6,207 bases of DNA from contig JACZIY010000582.1 in the NCBI GenBank assembly GCA_014860845.1, forward strand, positions 1 to 6,207, in the 5' to 3' direction. The translations under genes were made by a program, and so were the position numbers. Positions 1 through 5,921 of this stretch are shown in pieces. Within the stretch, counting starts at the first letter, position 1, and every line of letters begins with the position of its first letter. The notes beneath the pieces were generated by a model. The model was not told the origin of the DNA and searched no databases. It worked only from the letters and a program-made list of their open reading frames with translations. Origin of the DNA: Anaerolineaceae bacterium (GTDB lineage: Bacteria; Chloroflexota; Anaerolineae; Anaerolineales; Anaerolineaceae).

Positions 1-1150
1 CCTTGAAAAATGCAAATATTCTTTGATCCTTTTTATTCAGGTACCAGTTTCGAGTTCCATTGGCATGATGCTCAACCAGAATTTTAAACAGAGCGTGCGT
101 TTGTTTTTCGACCAATTTCCGTATGATCGGGAAATTTCTACATAAATAAGAGAGGGTTTTGAGTGATAACGGCATACTCTTTTGAAGTGCGATCCAGATA
201 TCATCCATCGAATCGCGCCAAAACTTTAGATATTGATTACAAATATGACTGTCGAGAAAATACTGTAAATGAAAATTGCGTAATGCATACCAATTGCGAT
301 CATTAACTTTGCGACAACCAGACAATCCCAGCATTTTATAGGTTTGATTCATATACGCATATGCAGTCGTTCGCATTCCCGGTCCACCACCCATATTGTA
401 TACTTTACGCCAGAAATCCGATTCTTTTGGTATGTTGAGGGCATTAACCAGACCAAAACCTGCATCGCGATTGCTGATATTTTCCATGCAGGTTTTTAAG
501 GGCATATGGAACATGATGGGATCCTGTAACTTCATATAATGTTTGAAATCAGTTGGAATAATGTAGGTCATTCGAATCGAAACCCAGTATTTTAAATCAG
601 ATTCGAGGACTACCCTTTCACCCGCTATCTTCGTGATAGCGTAATAATCAAATACAGATGGGTTGAGGGGATCACCAACACGGCCACAATGAATGGGTGG
701 TTGTCGATCTCCCGTTTCAGCGACGGTTCCGGTATGAATGTAGCGTATATGTTGCGAACCTCGGGATTGTGATTGGATTGCCCGGATGATATTCCTGACA
801 GCATCCACGTTGACGGCATAGGCATTTTTGGGATAGTAGTCTGCCATGGGTGAAATATAAGCCATGGCATTCAGAACCCAATCTGCTCCGTCAAATGCTT
901 GCATTACATCATCAAAAATTGTGGCGTCACCCCAGATAATTTTCAAACCATCACCCTGAAGATTGCCTCTACCGGGAATGGACTTAATGTTGGAGATAAT
1001 TTCATAAGGTTTGAATAAAAGTTTTCCACGGATGTCAGGCAGTAAAAGGAGCACAATCTCGTATTGTTCCCGCTTTTTCCATAATTCCTGAAAAGCAGCA
1101 AATCCCATAGTGCCTGATGCACCCAATAAGACTACCCGCTCTTTCTTCAT
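1..1150 (-). CDS. NAD-dependent epimerase/dehydratase family protein, extended SDR (3' end beyond the window)
   Basis: The reading frame is open from the ATG at 1150 to the left edge, giving 383 residues without a stop, so the C-terminus is missing. The N-terminus carries a Rossmann nucleotide-binding motif, LLGASGTMG (residues 8-16, GxxGxxG type). The SDR active-site pair is visible as YAITK, with Tyr170 and Lys174, and a Thr-rich strand (HTGT, about 139-142) stands where the catalytic Ser/Thr is expected. The motif DYYAITKIAGER is typical of nucleotide-sugar epimerase-like enzymes. After about residue 280 the protein continues with an aromatic-rich, helical-looking section (for example RNWYALRNFHLQYF) that is not part of the usual 300-330-residue epimerase core. 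The start is supported by AGGAG at 1158-1162, 7 bases before the ATG. It lies 86 bases downstream of the hemolysin III gene on the same strand and may share its transcript. The substrate cannot be read from the sequence. Family assignment is firm; reaction unknown. Confidence 0.9.
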   Translation of the reverse strand, partial: MKKERVVLLGASGTMGFAAFQELWKKREQYEIVLLLLPDIRGKLLFKPYEIISNIKSIPGRGNLQGDGLKIIWGDATIFDDVMQAFDGADWVLNAMAYISPMADYYPKNAYAVNVDAVRNIIRAIQSQSRGSQHIRYIHTGTVAETGDRQPPIHCGRVGDPLNPSVFDYYAITKIAGERVVLESDLKYWVSIRMTYIIPTDFKHYMKLQDPIMFHMPLKTCMENISNRDAGFGLVNALNIPKESDFWRKVYNMGGGPGMRTTAYAYMNQTYKMLGLSGCRKVNDRNWYALRNFHLQYFLDSHICNQYLKFWRDSMDDIWIALQKSMPLSLKTLSYLCRNFPIIRKLVEKQTHALFKILVEHHANGTRNWYLNKKDQRIFAFFK

Positions 1151-1157
1151 TATCTTG

Positions 1158-1162
1158 CTCCT
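1158..1162 (-). promoter_or_regulatory. Shine-Dalgarno site of the epimerase-like gene
   Basis: On the minus strand AGGAG stands 7 bases before the ATG at 1150. It fixes the start, because the encoded protein then begins directly with the short lead-in to the Rossmann glycine motif. Confidence 0.7.
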
Positions 1163-1169
1163 GATATCT

Positions 1170-1194
1170 AATTTAAAGAAGCGCCTTTAAAATT
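1170..1194. repeat. AT-rich inverted repeat between the hemolysin III and epimerase-like genes
   Basis: TTTAAAG (1172-1178) and CTTTAAA (1185-1191) form a perfect 7-base inverted repeat with a 6-base spacer. It extends to AATTTAAAG/CTTTAAAATT if one bulged base is allowed. On the minus strand, the direction of both flanking genes, no T-run follows, so it is not a normal terminator for the hemolysin III gene. A T5 run follows on the plus strand (1196-1200), but no plus-strand gene ends here. It could be an operator for the epimerase-like gene or chance; there is no further support. Confidence 0.3.
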
Positions 1195-1236
1195 GTTTTT
1201 GGTAGATCAGAAAACTTTGTATATTAGGAAATTTCG

Positions 1237-1890
1237 CTACACAACCGCAATAAATCGTAAAATCAGAAAATAATGGCTGAATGCTCCCAGAATGACAAAG
1301 ATATGCCAAACCTCATGAAATCCAAATTTACCAGGGAGAAAATCCATAAACTTTGTAATATAAATGATTGCCCCAAAGGAATAAAATAATCCACCTAAAA
1401 CCAACCAGATGATAGCACCAGGCGGTAATGTACGCAGAATTTCCTGGACTCCCATAATTGCCAGCCATCCCATAACCAGATAAACACCAGCAGTTATCCA
1501 GCGAGGAGCATTAATCACAAATAATTTTACGGTAATTCCAATGATCGCCAGGCTCCAGATTACAATTAACATGCCATATTGCCAGAAACCACTAAAAAAA
1601 TGCATACAAATCGGCGTATATGTTCCAGCAATTAATAAATAAATGGCAGAATGATCCAATTTTCGTAAATTTAATATGATGGAATCGCGCGCATTAACCA
1701 TATGATATGTCCCACTGGCAGTGAACATTAATATCAGGCTAATTCCATAAATGATAAAGGTAACTGTTTTTTGTAAATCACCCCATCCAAAATAAACGAG
1801 AGCAATAAGACCGATCAATGAAAACAATGCCGCAGAGAGATGAGTTAATGCACTGATTGGTTCACGTAATTTCGAGTTGAGAGTGTCCAT
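1237..1890 (-). CDS. trhA: Hemolysin III / TrhA family (PAQR) integral membrane protein
   Basis: This 217-residue protein has the usual length of bacterial hemolysin III family members and seven hydrophobic segments (about residues 17-35, 43-60, 80-98, 105-125, 132-150, 158-178 and 195-215). The family signature residues are all present: E10-P and H17 before the first helix, SGTYH (59-63) in helix 2, LDHSAIYLLIAGTYTP (78-93) at helix 3, and HEVWH (192-196) with H206 in helix 7. By analogy with adiponectin-receptor structures, H63, H192 and H196 would hold a zinc ion, with D79 nearby. Members of this family, such as Bacillus TrhA, are linked to membrane fluidity and energy homeostasis; the old name hemolysin does not imply a toxin here. 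The ATG at 1890 is the only sensible start, since an in-frame TGA lies shortly upstream. It lacks a usable Shine-Dalgarno site, and a -10-like box ends 9 bases before it, suggesting a leaderless mRNA. Confidence 0.95.
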   Translation of the reverse strand: MDTLNSKLREPISALTHLSAALFSLIGLIALVYFGWGDLQKTVTFIIYGISLILMFTASGTYHMVNARDSIILNLRKLDHSAIYLLIAGTYTPICMHFFSGFWQYGMLIVIWSLAIIGITVKLFVINAPRWITAGVYLVMGWLAIMGVQEILRTLPPGAIIWLVLGGLFYSFGAIIYITKFMDFLPGKFGFHEVWHIFVILGAFSHYFLILRFIAVV

Positions 1891-1899
1891 GTTGTTTCT

Positions 1900-1929
1900 G
1901 TTATAACAATATCACCTTAGAGTCGTTAA
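1900..1929 (-). promoter_or_regulatory. Putative promoter of the hemolysin III gene, leaderless type
   Basis: On the minus strand TTAACG (1929-1924) and TATAAC (1905-1900) match the -35 and -10 consensus at 4 of 6 and 5 of 6 positions, with an 18-base spacer. The ATG at 1890 begins 9 bases after the -10 box, so transcription would start within about 3 bases of the start codon. The only purine-rich AAGG-type sequence lies about 20 bases upstream of the ATG, too far to be a ribosome binding site. Confidence 0.45.
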
Positions 1930-1930
1930 A

Positions 1931-1968
1931 ACCAGTCCTAAAAAGGTGTGATTTTTTCCATGACTGGT
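1931..1968 (-). terminator. Hairpin after the DUF1330 gene, possible weak terminator
   Basis: ACCAGTC (1931-1937) and GACTGGT (1962-1968) are a perfect 7-base inverted repeat. Inside it, A5 (1940-1944) faces T6 (1952-1957) across a 7-base loop, so an extended hairpin with a small internal loop can form. It begins 14 bases after the DUF1330 stop codon. In the minus direction only TTTT (counting the last stem base) follows, so termination would be weak. The hairpin ends directly at the putative -35 box of the hemolysin III promoter. Confidence 0.4.
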
Positions 1969-1982
1969 AAGACGAGTCTGTT

Positions 1983-2288
1983 TTATCCCGGGATCAATTG
2001 AGGATCACTCTCTGTTATCACCATTCTGGTGAAGGCTGTTTTTGCCCGCATCTCTCTGATTGGAGCAAATTCCGGTGAATTAAGCCATGCTTTGGCTTTA
2101 TCCGAATTCTCAAATGTGATGATAACAAGTCGTTTCGGATGCCAATCACCCTCAATGACTTCGGTGAATCCTCCGCGACTTAAATATTCACCTCCGTATT
2201 TTGCCACAATAGGTGGTGTTAATGTTTTTACGGTTTCATAATTGATTGGATCTGTCACTTCAATATCAACAATTACATAGGCAGTCAT
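1983..2288 (-). CDS. DUF1330 family protein
   Basis: This small cytoplasmic protein of 101 residues belongs to the DUF1330 family (about 95-100 residues), which adopts a dimeric ferredoxin-like alpha+beta barrel. Family hallmarks in order are MTAYVIVDIEVTDP (1-14) as the first strand, YGGEYLSRGG (31-40), EVIEGDWHPKRLVIITF (43-59) and the helix AKAWLNSPEFAPI (65-77) with the SPE(F/Y) motif. No enzymatic activity is established for the family, and none can be read from the sequence. The frame is open further upstream to an ATG at 2357, but that would add 23 residues with no family match. The ATG at 2288 has a strong Shine-Dalgarno site (AAGGAGA) at the right distance and gives the normal family start. 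The gene diverges from the amidase and is 92 bases from the downstream hemolysin III gene, which appears to have its own promoter. Confidence 0.93.
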   Translation of the reverse strand: MTAYVIVDIEVTDPINYETVKTLTPPIVAKYGGEYLSRGGFTEVIEGDWHPKRLVIITFENSDKAKAWLNSPEFAPIREMRAKTAFTRMVITESDPQLIPG

Positions 2289-2292
2289 AGAA

Positions 2293-2299
2293 TCTCCTT
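2293..2299 (-). promoter_or_regulatory. Shine-Dalgarno site deciding the DUF1330 start
   Basis: AAGGAGA on the minus strand ends 4 bases before the ATG at 2288. It supports this start over the in-frame ATG at 2357, which itself falls inside a likely -10 box. Confidence 0.75.
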
Positions 2300-2352
2300 C
2301 GAAAAAGGTCTTCGTCTGAAAATTTATTATGGTTAGACGTACCACTCCTTCA

Positions 2353-2361
2353 ATCATAGCA
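2353..2361 (-). promoter_or_regulatory. Putative extended -10 promoter of the DUF1330 gene
   Basis: The minus strand reads TGCTATGAT: an extended -10 TG, one base, then TATGAT, which matches TATAAT at 5 of 6 positions. No good -35 box lies at the normal distance, as is common for extended -10 promoters. Transcription would start near 2346, giving a leader of about 58 bases. Confidence 0.4.
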
Positions 2362-2475
2362 AATCTTTACCATCACAAAAACTTGATTCATTTATCTACA
2401 TGAAGAGCCAGTATCTTAGTAGATGATTGACACAAAAAGGAGGATATCAAATCCATCTATGAATAGAAATGAATA

Positions 2476-2484
2476 TGCTAGAAT
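2476..2484 (+). promoter_or_regulatory. Putative extended -10 promoter of the amidase gene
   Basis: The sequence TGCTAGAAT is an extended -10 element: TG, one base, then TAGAAT, which matches TATAAT at 5 of 6 positions. It differs from the element of the divergent DUF1330 gene at only two positions. No convincing -35 box stands upstream. Transcription would start near 2491, about 58 bases before the ATG. Confidence 0.4.
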
Positions 2485-2535
2485 GATTAATTGATTATAT
2501 CCAACGAAGTTCCAACTCTTCATTATTTTGATCTC

Positions 2536-2542
2536 AAAAGGA
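2536..2542 (+). promoter_or_regulatory. Shine-Dalgarno site deciding the amidase start
   Basis: AAAAGGA stands 6 bases before the ATG at 2549. It argues against the in-frame TTG at 2528, which would place this site inside the coding region. Confidence 0.65.
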
Positions 2543-2548
2543 AAAGAC

Positions 2549-4216
2549 ATGAGCTCGTATAATTTAGAATCTTTGAAACTGCCCAAATTGACAGGCAATA
2601 TGCTTTCCATGTTTGCAAATCTGATCGAAACGCCATTTGGAAAATTGTTATTACTCAATTCTTTATTGGAAAATGGTGGGATACCAAAGATCCGCGTTGT
2701 AAATGTGGAGGATGCCCCTACTTTTTATCCGCTGGTAAAGCCCATATCTGATAAAGAACTACCTGTGGAGATGACTGAAATTGAAAAATCAGATTGGAAT
2801 TTGCCCTATCCAACCTCATTGGATTATTCCCTCAAATACCAAAACGCTGAGATAACCCCACTGGAAGTAGCTGAACAGGTGATCAGAAATATAAAAAGCT
2901 CTGAGCAGGGAGACCATCCTTTAAGAACATTCGTTGCTTTAAATCGGGATGACCTCTTCTCACAGGCTGAAGCAGCTACGCGCCGTTTAAAAGAGGGAAA
3001 ACGCCTCAGCCTCATCGATGGGGTACCGGTTGCGATTAAAGATGAAATTGATATGCTGCCTTTTCCAACCACAGTTGGGACAGCCTTCTTAGGAAATCAA
3101 CCTGCAAAAGAAGATTCTACTGTAGCTGCTCGTTTGAGAGCCGCTGGTGCATTGCTGGTTGGAAAAACAAACATGCATGAGATTGGCATCGCACCGAATG
3201 GAATGAATGTTCATCATGGTACTGTGCGCAACCCATTTGACCGCAGCTTCGATACGGGTGGTAGCTCCAGTGGGTCTGCTGCAGCTGTTTCAGCTGGCAT
3301 TGTGCCGGTAGCAATTGGTGCGGATGGCGGTGGATCCATTCGCATTCCTGCCACGTTGTGTGGTGTCGTAGGGTTAAAGCCGACCTTTGGAAGAGTGAGT
3401 GAGTATGGAGCAGCTTCATTGTGTTGGAGTGTAGCCCATTTAGGACCACTAACTGCTAGTGTCTATGATGCAGCGTTGGTGTATTCGATCATCGCTGGTC
3501 GAGACCAGAAGGATCCAAATAGCCTGATTCAACCTGCTGTTACCTTGAAAGGATGGAATACTCCCAATCTGGAAGGAATACGTTTTGGTATTTATCCTGA
3601 GTGGAATGAACATGCCGATCCGGATGTTGTATTGGTTTTTAAAGAAATGTTATCAAAATTTGATAAAAGAGGTGCAACATTCATTGAAATTGAAATTCCA
3701 GAATTAGATGAGATGCGCATCTCGCACGCGGTTACCATCCTATCGGAAATGGCAATGTGTATGCGGGCGTATAAAGCTCAGCGTAAAGAAATGGCTGAAG
3801 CAGTACGTTTGAGCCTTGTTCTGGGGGAGGAGATGAGTTCTAATGATTATTTACAGGCACAACGGTACCGCACCAGAGCTATGGCAACTTTTGAGCAAAT
3901 ATTTAGCCAGGTGGATGTGATCTTATCGCCTGGTACGGCAAAATCAGCTCAACCATTTCCCCTGGAAAATCCATCACAAGGATGGTCGGATCTATCCATT
4001 GATACCGAGTACATGCGCTATGTGTTTTCAGGCAATCTGACAGGGTTACCAGCTATCAGCTTTCCAGCAGGCTATGATTCCCAAGGACTTCCAGTGGGAA
4101 TACAAGCAATGGGTAACCATTGGCAAGAGCATCTTCTTTTTCGTGTTGCATATAACGCGGAACAGGTCATGGAGAGAAGAGCGCCAGCGAATTTTTATCC
4201 TTCATTAATTATGTAA
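2549..4216 (+). CDS. Amidase-signature hydrolase resembling plant-type fatty acid amide hydrolase
   Basis: This 555-residue enzyme hydrolyses amide bonds; the substrate class is inferred. The amidase signature core spans about residues 80-545. The catalytic triad is complete: Lys164 in VPVAIKDEID, cis-Ser239 in TGGSSSGSAAA, and nucleophile Ser263 in DGGGSIRIPA. The spacing (75 and 24 residues) equals that of rat FAAH (K142, S217, S241). Further family motifs are LVGKTNMHE and CGVVGLKPTFGRV. About 75 residues precede the core, with amphipathic segments (about 14-40) followed by PTFYPLVKP. This matches the layout I recall for Arabidopsis FAAH, where the N-terminal helices help form the substrate and membrane cap, and DGVPVAIKDEID also matches that enzyme closely. 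Short bacterial GatA-type amidases lack this extension. N-acylethanolamines or other lipid amides are therefore a reasonable guess, but aryl or acyl amides remain possible. There is no signal peptide. The ATG at 2549 is chosen for its ribosome site. The gene stands alone on its strand. Confidence 0.93.
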   Translation: MSSYNLESLKLPKLTGNMLSMFANLIETPFGKLLLLNSLLENGGIPKIRVVNVEDAPTFYPLVKPISDKELPVEMTEIEKSDWNLPYPTSLDYSLKYQNAEITPLEVAEQVIRNIKSSEQGDHPLRTFVALNRDDLFSQAEAATRRLKEGKRLSLIDGVPVAIKDEIDMLPFPTTVGTAFLGNQPAKEDSTVAARLRAAGALLVGKTNMHEIGIAPNGMNVHHGTVRNPFDRSFDTGGSSSGSAAAVSAGIVPVAIGADGGGSIRIPATLCGVVGLKPTFGRVSEYGAASLCWSVAHLGPLTASVYDAALVYSIIAGRDQKDPNSLIQPAVTLKGWNTPNLEGIRFGIYPEWNEHADPDVVLVFKEMLSKFDKRGATFIEIEIPELDEMRISHAVTILSEMAMCMRAYKAQRKEMAEAVRLSLVLGEEMSSNDYLQAQRYRTRAMATFEQIFSQVDVILSPGTAKSAQPFPLENPSQGWSDLSIDTEYMRYVFSGNLTGLPAISFPAGYDSQGLPVGIQAMGNHWQEHLLFRVAYNAEQVMERRAPANFYPSLIM

Positions 4217-4220
4217 TTAA
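4205..4220. repeat. AT-only palindrome at the convergent gene junction
   Basis: TTAATTA (4205-4211) and TAATTAA (4214-4220) form a perfect inverted repeat around TG. It includes the amidase stop codon and ends 2 bases before the stop codon of the opposing permease gene. With no G-C pairs it is a poor terminator hairpin, but it is the only inverted repeat I noticed between the two converging genes. Confidence 0.4.
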
Positions 4221-4222
4221 AT

Positions 4223-4987
4223 CTAGCGAATGAAATAAATAATGGAGACAATCACACCAATGCTGACGACTGTCCAGCGTAAGGTGGATGGTTTGATTTT
4301 GCTAGCCAGCTTTCCGCCCAATGAACCGCCAATGATAGCAAATACCGCCATTACCAATGCTGCATTCCAATTAACTTGCCCGGAAAAGACAAAGAAAATA
4401 GCAGCCGCGATGTTGACACTGAAAGCAATTGCCTGTTTTAGAGCATTCAGCTTGGTCAGTGAGTCATTGATCAGAAATCCCAGTACTGCCAGTACGATTA
4501 CACTCAGACCAGCCCCAAAATAACCTCCATACACAGCAGCCAGTGTAATCGGTAATATGGCAAATTGATAATGCTCCAGGGAAGCCCCACGTGAGCTTAA
4601 CCGGCGATTGATAGTACTACGCAAGGGGTCAGCAACAGCCAATAGGACAGATGCCAACAGAATCAGGAATGGCACCAGCGAGCGAAATAGTCGTTCTCCG
4701 GAGTTTAGAAGCAAAACACCGCCAATAACTCCTCCTATGATTGATGCAGGCACAAAAAGGTATAAACGTTTTTTCTGGCTCTTCAGGTCATTCCATTGAG
4801 CGATCGTGGCACCCAGATAACCAGGACTGAGTGCAACTGTATTCGTAATATTTGCGACCACGGCTGGTAATCCGACAGCGGTAAGAACCGGAAAGGTGAT
4901 GAGTGTGCCACCGCCTGCAATGGCATTGACGAAACCACCAGCCAGAGCAGCCAGCCCTATGAGTAAATATTGAAACCAATCAAGCAT
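4223..4987 (-). CDS. TauE/SafE (TSUP) family membrane permease
   Basis: This 254-residue protein has the typical length of the sulfite exporter TauE/SafE family and about eight hydrophobic segments. Both halves carry the family's glycine-rich repeat motif: [17 protein letters not shown] at residues 17-33, and [18 protein letters not shown] at 153-170, preceded by a charged loop (about 120-139). TxNTVAL (48-53) is also typical. Known members move sulfite, sulfoacetate, taurine-derived or other small organic anions across the cytoplasmic membrane; the substrate here cannot be told. The ATG at 4987 overlaps the end of the upstream toroid-protein gene by 8 bases (positions 4980-4987) and is preceded only by a weak GAAGAAAG-type site, so translation is probably coupled. 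It is the last gene of the operon. It converges on the amidase gene with 6 bases between the stop codons, and no clear terminator is visible. Confidence 0.93.
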   Translation of the reverse strand: MLDWFQYLLIGLAALAGGFVNAIAGGGTLITFPVLTAVGLPAVVANITNTVALSPGYLGATIAQWNDLKSQKKRLYLFVPASIIGGVIGGVLLLNSGERLFRSLVPFLILLASVLLAVADPLRSTINRRLSSRGASLEHYQFAILPITLAAVYGGYFGAGLSVIVLAVLGFLINDSLTKLNALKQAIAFSVNIAAAIFFVFSGQVNWNAALVMAVFAIIGGSLGGKLASKIKPSTLRWTVVSIGVIVSIIYFIR

Positions 4988-5921
4988 GGTAACTCGCTTT
5001 CTTCAGGATCGATGCAGCCTGTAATGTGACCCAGCGAGAGGTTTCTTCTGGTCCACCTATTTCTTTGTAGGTACGTTGTCGAAATGGACTGGATCCCTGC
5101 CAGCGTCCGTTCGGTTTTTGTTTTGATTCTAACCAGTTGATCAGTTTCGTAGCCAATGGGTGATTCAAATGATCTTCTTGATTCAAGAGCCTCAGAACAA
5201 GCAGAACATCCGCCTGATAAAACAAGGGAAAGTTTAATTTATTCCAGTTTTGATGAGTTTTCTTCTCAACCTGGCTGGATTGATTGTCAAGGATCAGGTT
5301 CGCATTTTCAAGTACGAATTGCAACCCGGTTTGAATTGCTTGATCAATCGTAACTGATCGGTCTGCTTTGGGTATGGAGATTAATCCCCAAATCGATCGG
5401 GCTGCTCCCCAAACGCATGGCATTTGCCAGTTCCATTCACATTTACATTGATGCTTGTGAAGGCTTTCAACTGTTGATTCGATCATTTGTTGTAATCGTG
5501 GATCATTCAGCTTTCCACCATATACACAATAACGAATAATATTACCCCACAGGCAGGTCCAGCCACTGTTTTGAATCAGTAAATATTTCTTAAATTCTTT
5601 TTGTGAGGCTGACAACATGAATTCAACCGCTGCCTGAAAACGTGGTTCATCTGGATCACAAAAGAGCTCTTCAAGCAACATCATGCTCCAATGTGTACTG
5701 GTAAATTTTGGGGTGTAATAATGTTGGGGATATTTCCAGTGTCCAGATTCAACTTGCTGGTTGAGAATTGCAGGTACAGCCCCGGTAGTTTGAATGGCTT
5801 CGTAAGCTGCCTGACAATCGGAATGATCAGATGGGAGATCTAATAACTCCCGCAATGTTCGATAACGGATAGTTGCTGTGGGAGATTCCAATAACCAGTT
5901 AATGAATGGGTTCTCGTCCAT
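4980..5921 (-). CDS. Alpha/alpha-toroid protein related to the prenyltransferase/squalene-cyclase fold, function unknown
   Basis: This is a soluble-looking protein of 313 residues with no signal peptide or membrane segment. It has spaced helical repeats rich in Trp, with toroid-like motifs: [12 protein letters not shown] (19-30) near the N-terminus, [20 protein letters not shown] (59-78), CLWGN (123-127), CVWGA (169-173), [17 protein letters not shown] (230-246) and KQKPNGRWQ (267-275), then [13 protein letters not shown] (295-307). The QxxxGxW-like endings and the CxWG motifs 46 residues apart fit a six-hairpin toroid as in terpenoid cyclases and prenyltransferase beta subunits. The DxDD motif of squalene-hopene cyclases is absent and the protein is half their length, so cyclase activity is unlikely. 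Cysteines at 123, 132, 159, 161 and 169 could bind metal (inference). The start at 5921 has a strong GAGGAGG site and lies 23 bases inside the end of the EamA gene; the stop overlaps the TauE start. Fold call is good, function unknown. Confidence 0.8.
   Translation of the reverse strand: MDENPFINWLLESPTATIRYRTLRELLDLPSDHSDCQAAYEAIQTTGAVPAILNQQVESGHWKYPQHYYTPKFTSTHWSMMLLEELFCDPDEPRFQAAVEFMLSASQKEFKKYLLIQNSGWTCLWGNIIRYCVYGGKLNDPRLQQMIESTVESLHKHQCKCEWNWQMPCVWGAARSIWGLISIPKADRSVTIDQAIQTGLQFVLENANLILDNQSSQVEKKTHQNWNKLNFPLFYQADVLLVLRLLNQEDHLNHPLATKLINWLESKQKPNGRWQGSSPFRQRTYKEIGGPEETSRWVTLQAASILKKASYHA

Larger units (their letters stand above)
2289..2548. other. Divergent intergenic region between the DUF1330 and amidase genes
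   Basis: This 260-base gap separates two divergently transcribed genes and holds both of their putative promoters. I see no RNA gene, riboswitch or long repeat in it. Other notable items are a perfect TTGACA at 2427-2432 with no matching -10 box at 16-18 bases, and a strong but unused Shine-Dalgarno-like run, AAAAAGGAGG, at 2434-2443. Confidence 0.6.

Noticed and set aside
625..870. 81-residue minus-strand open frame inside the epimerase-like gene
   Set aside because: It lies in another frame of the same strand, inside a long SDR frame with clear catalytic motifs; its product shows no family features.
1170..1200. Inverted repeat followed by T5 read as a plus-strand terminator
   Set aside because: No plus-strand gene ends here; both flanking genes are on the minus strand, where the T-run precedes the hairpin.
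2029..2241. 70-residue plus-strand frame antisense to the DUF1330 gene
   Set aside because: It is fully inside the DUF1330 gene, which matches its family from end to end; no ribosome site or motif of its own.
2289..2357. Longer DUF1330 start at the ATG at 2357
   Set aside because: The extra 23 residues do not fit the family, the codon lies in a likely -10 box, and the ATG at 2288 has a strong ribosome site.
2528..2548. Longer amidase start at the TTG at 2528
   Set aside because: The added residues would cover the AAAAGGA ribosome site, which is correctly spaced for the ATG at 2549.
2416..2658. 80-residue minus-strand frame over the amidase promoter and 5' end
   Set aside because: It has no ribosome site that I can see and no recognisable motif. 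It overlaps the amidase start and its ribosome site antisense, so it is most likely a chance frame.
3117..3449. 110-residue His/Gln-rich minus-strand frame inside the amidase gene
   Set aside because: It is antisense to the most conserved part of the amidase. The His and Gln richness follows from the complement of the amidase codons.
4242..4979. Short frames at 4242-4523 (+), 4608-4799 (+) and 4788-4979 (-) within the TauE/SafE gene
   Set aside because: All lie inside the well-supported permease gene in other frames and show no family features.
5156..5353. 65-residue plus-strand frame antisense to the toroid-protein gene
   Set aside because: It is contained in the toroid gene and has no recognisable features.
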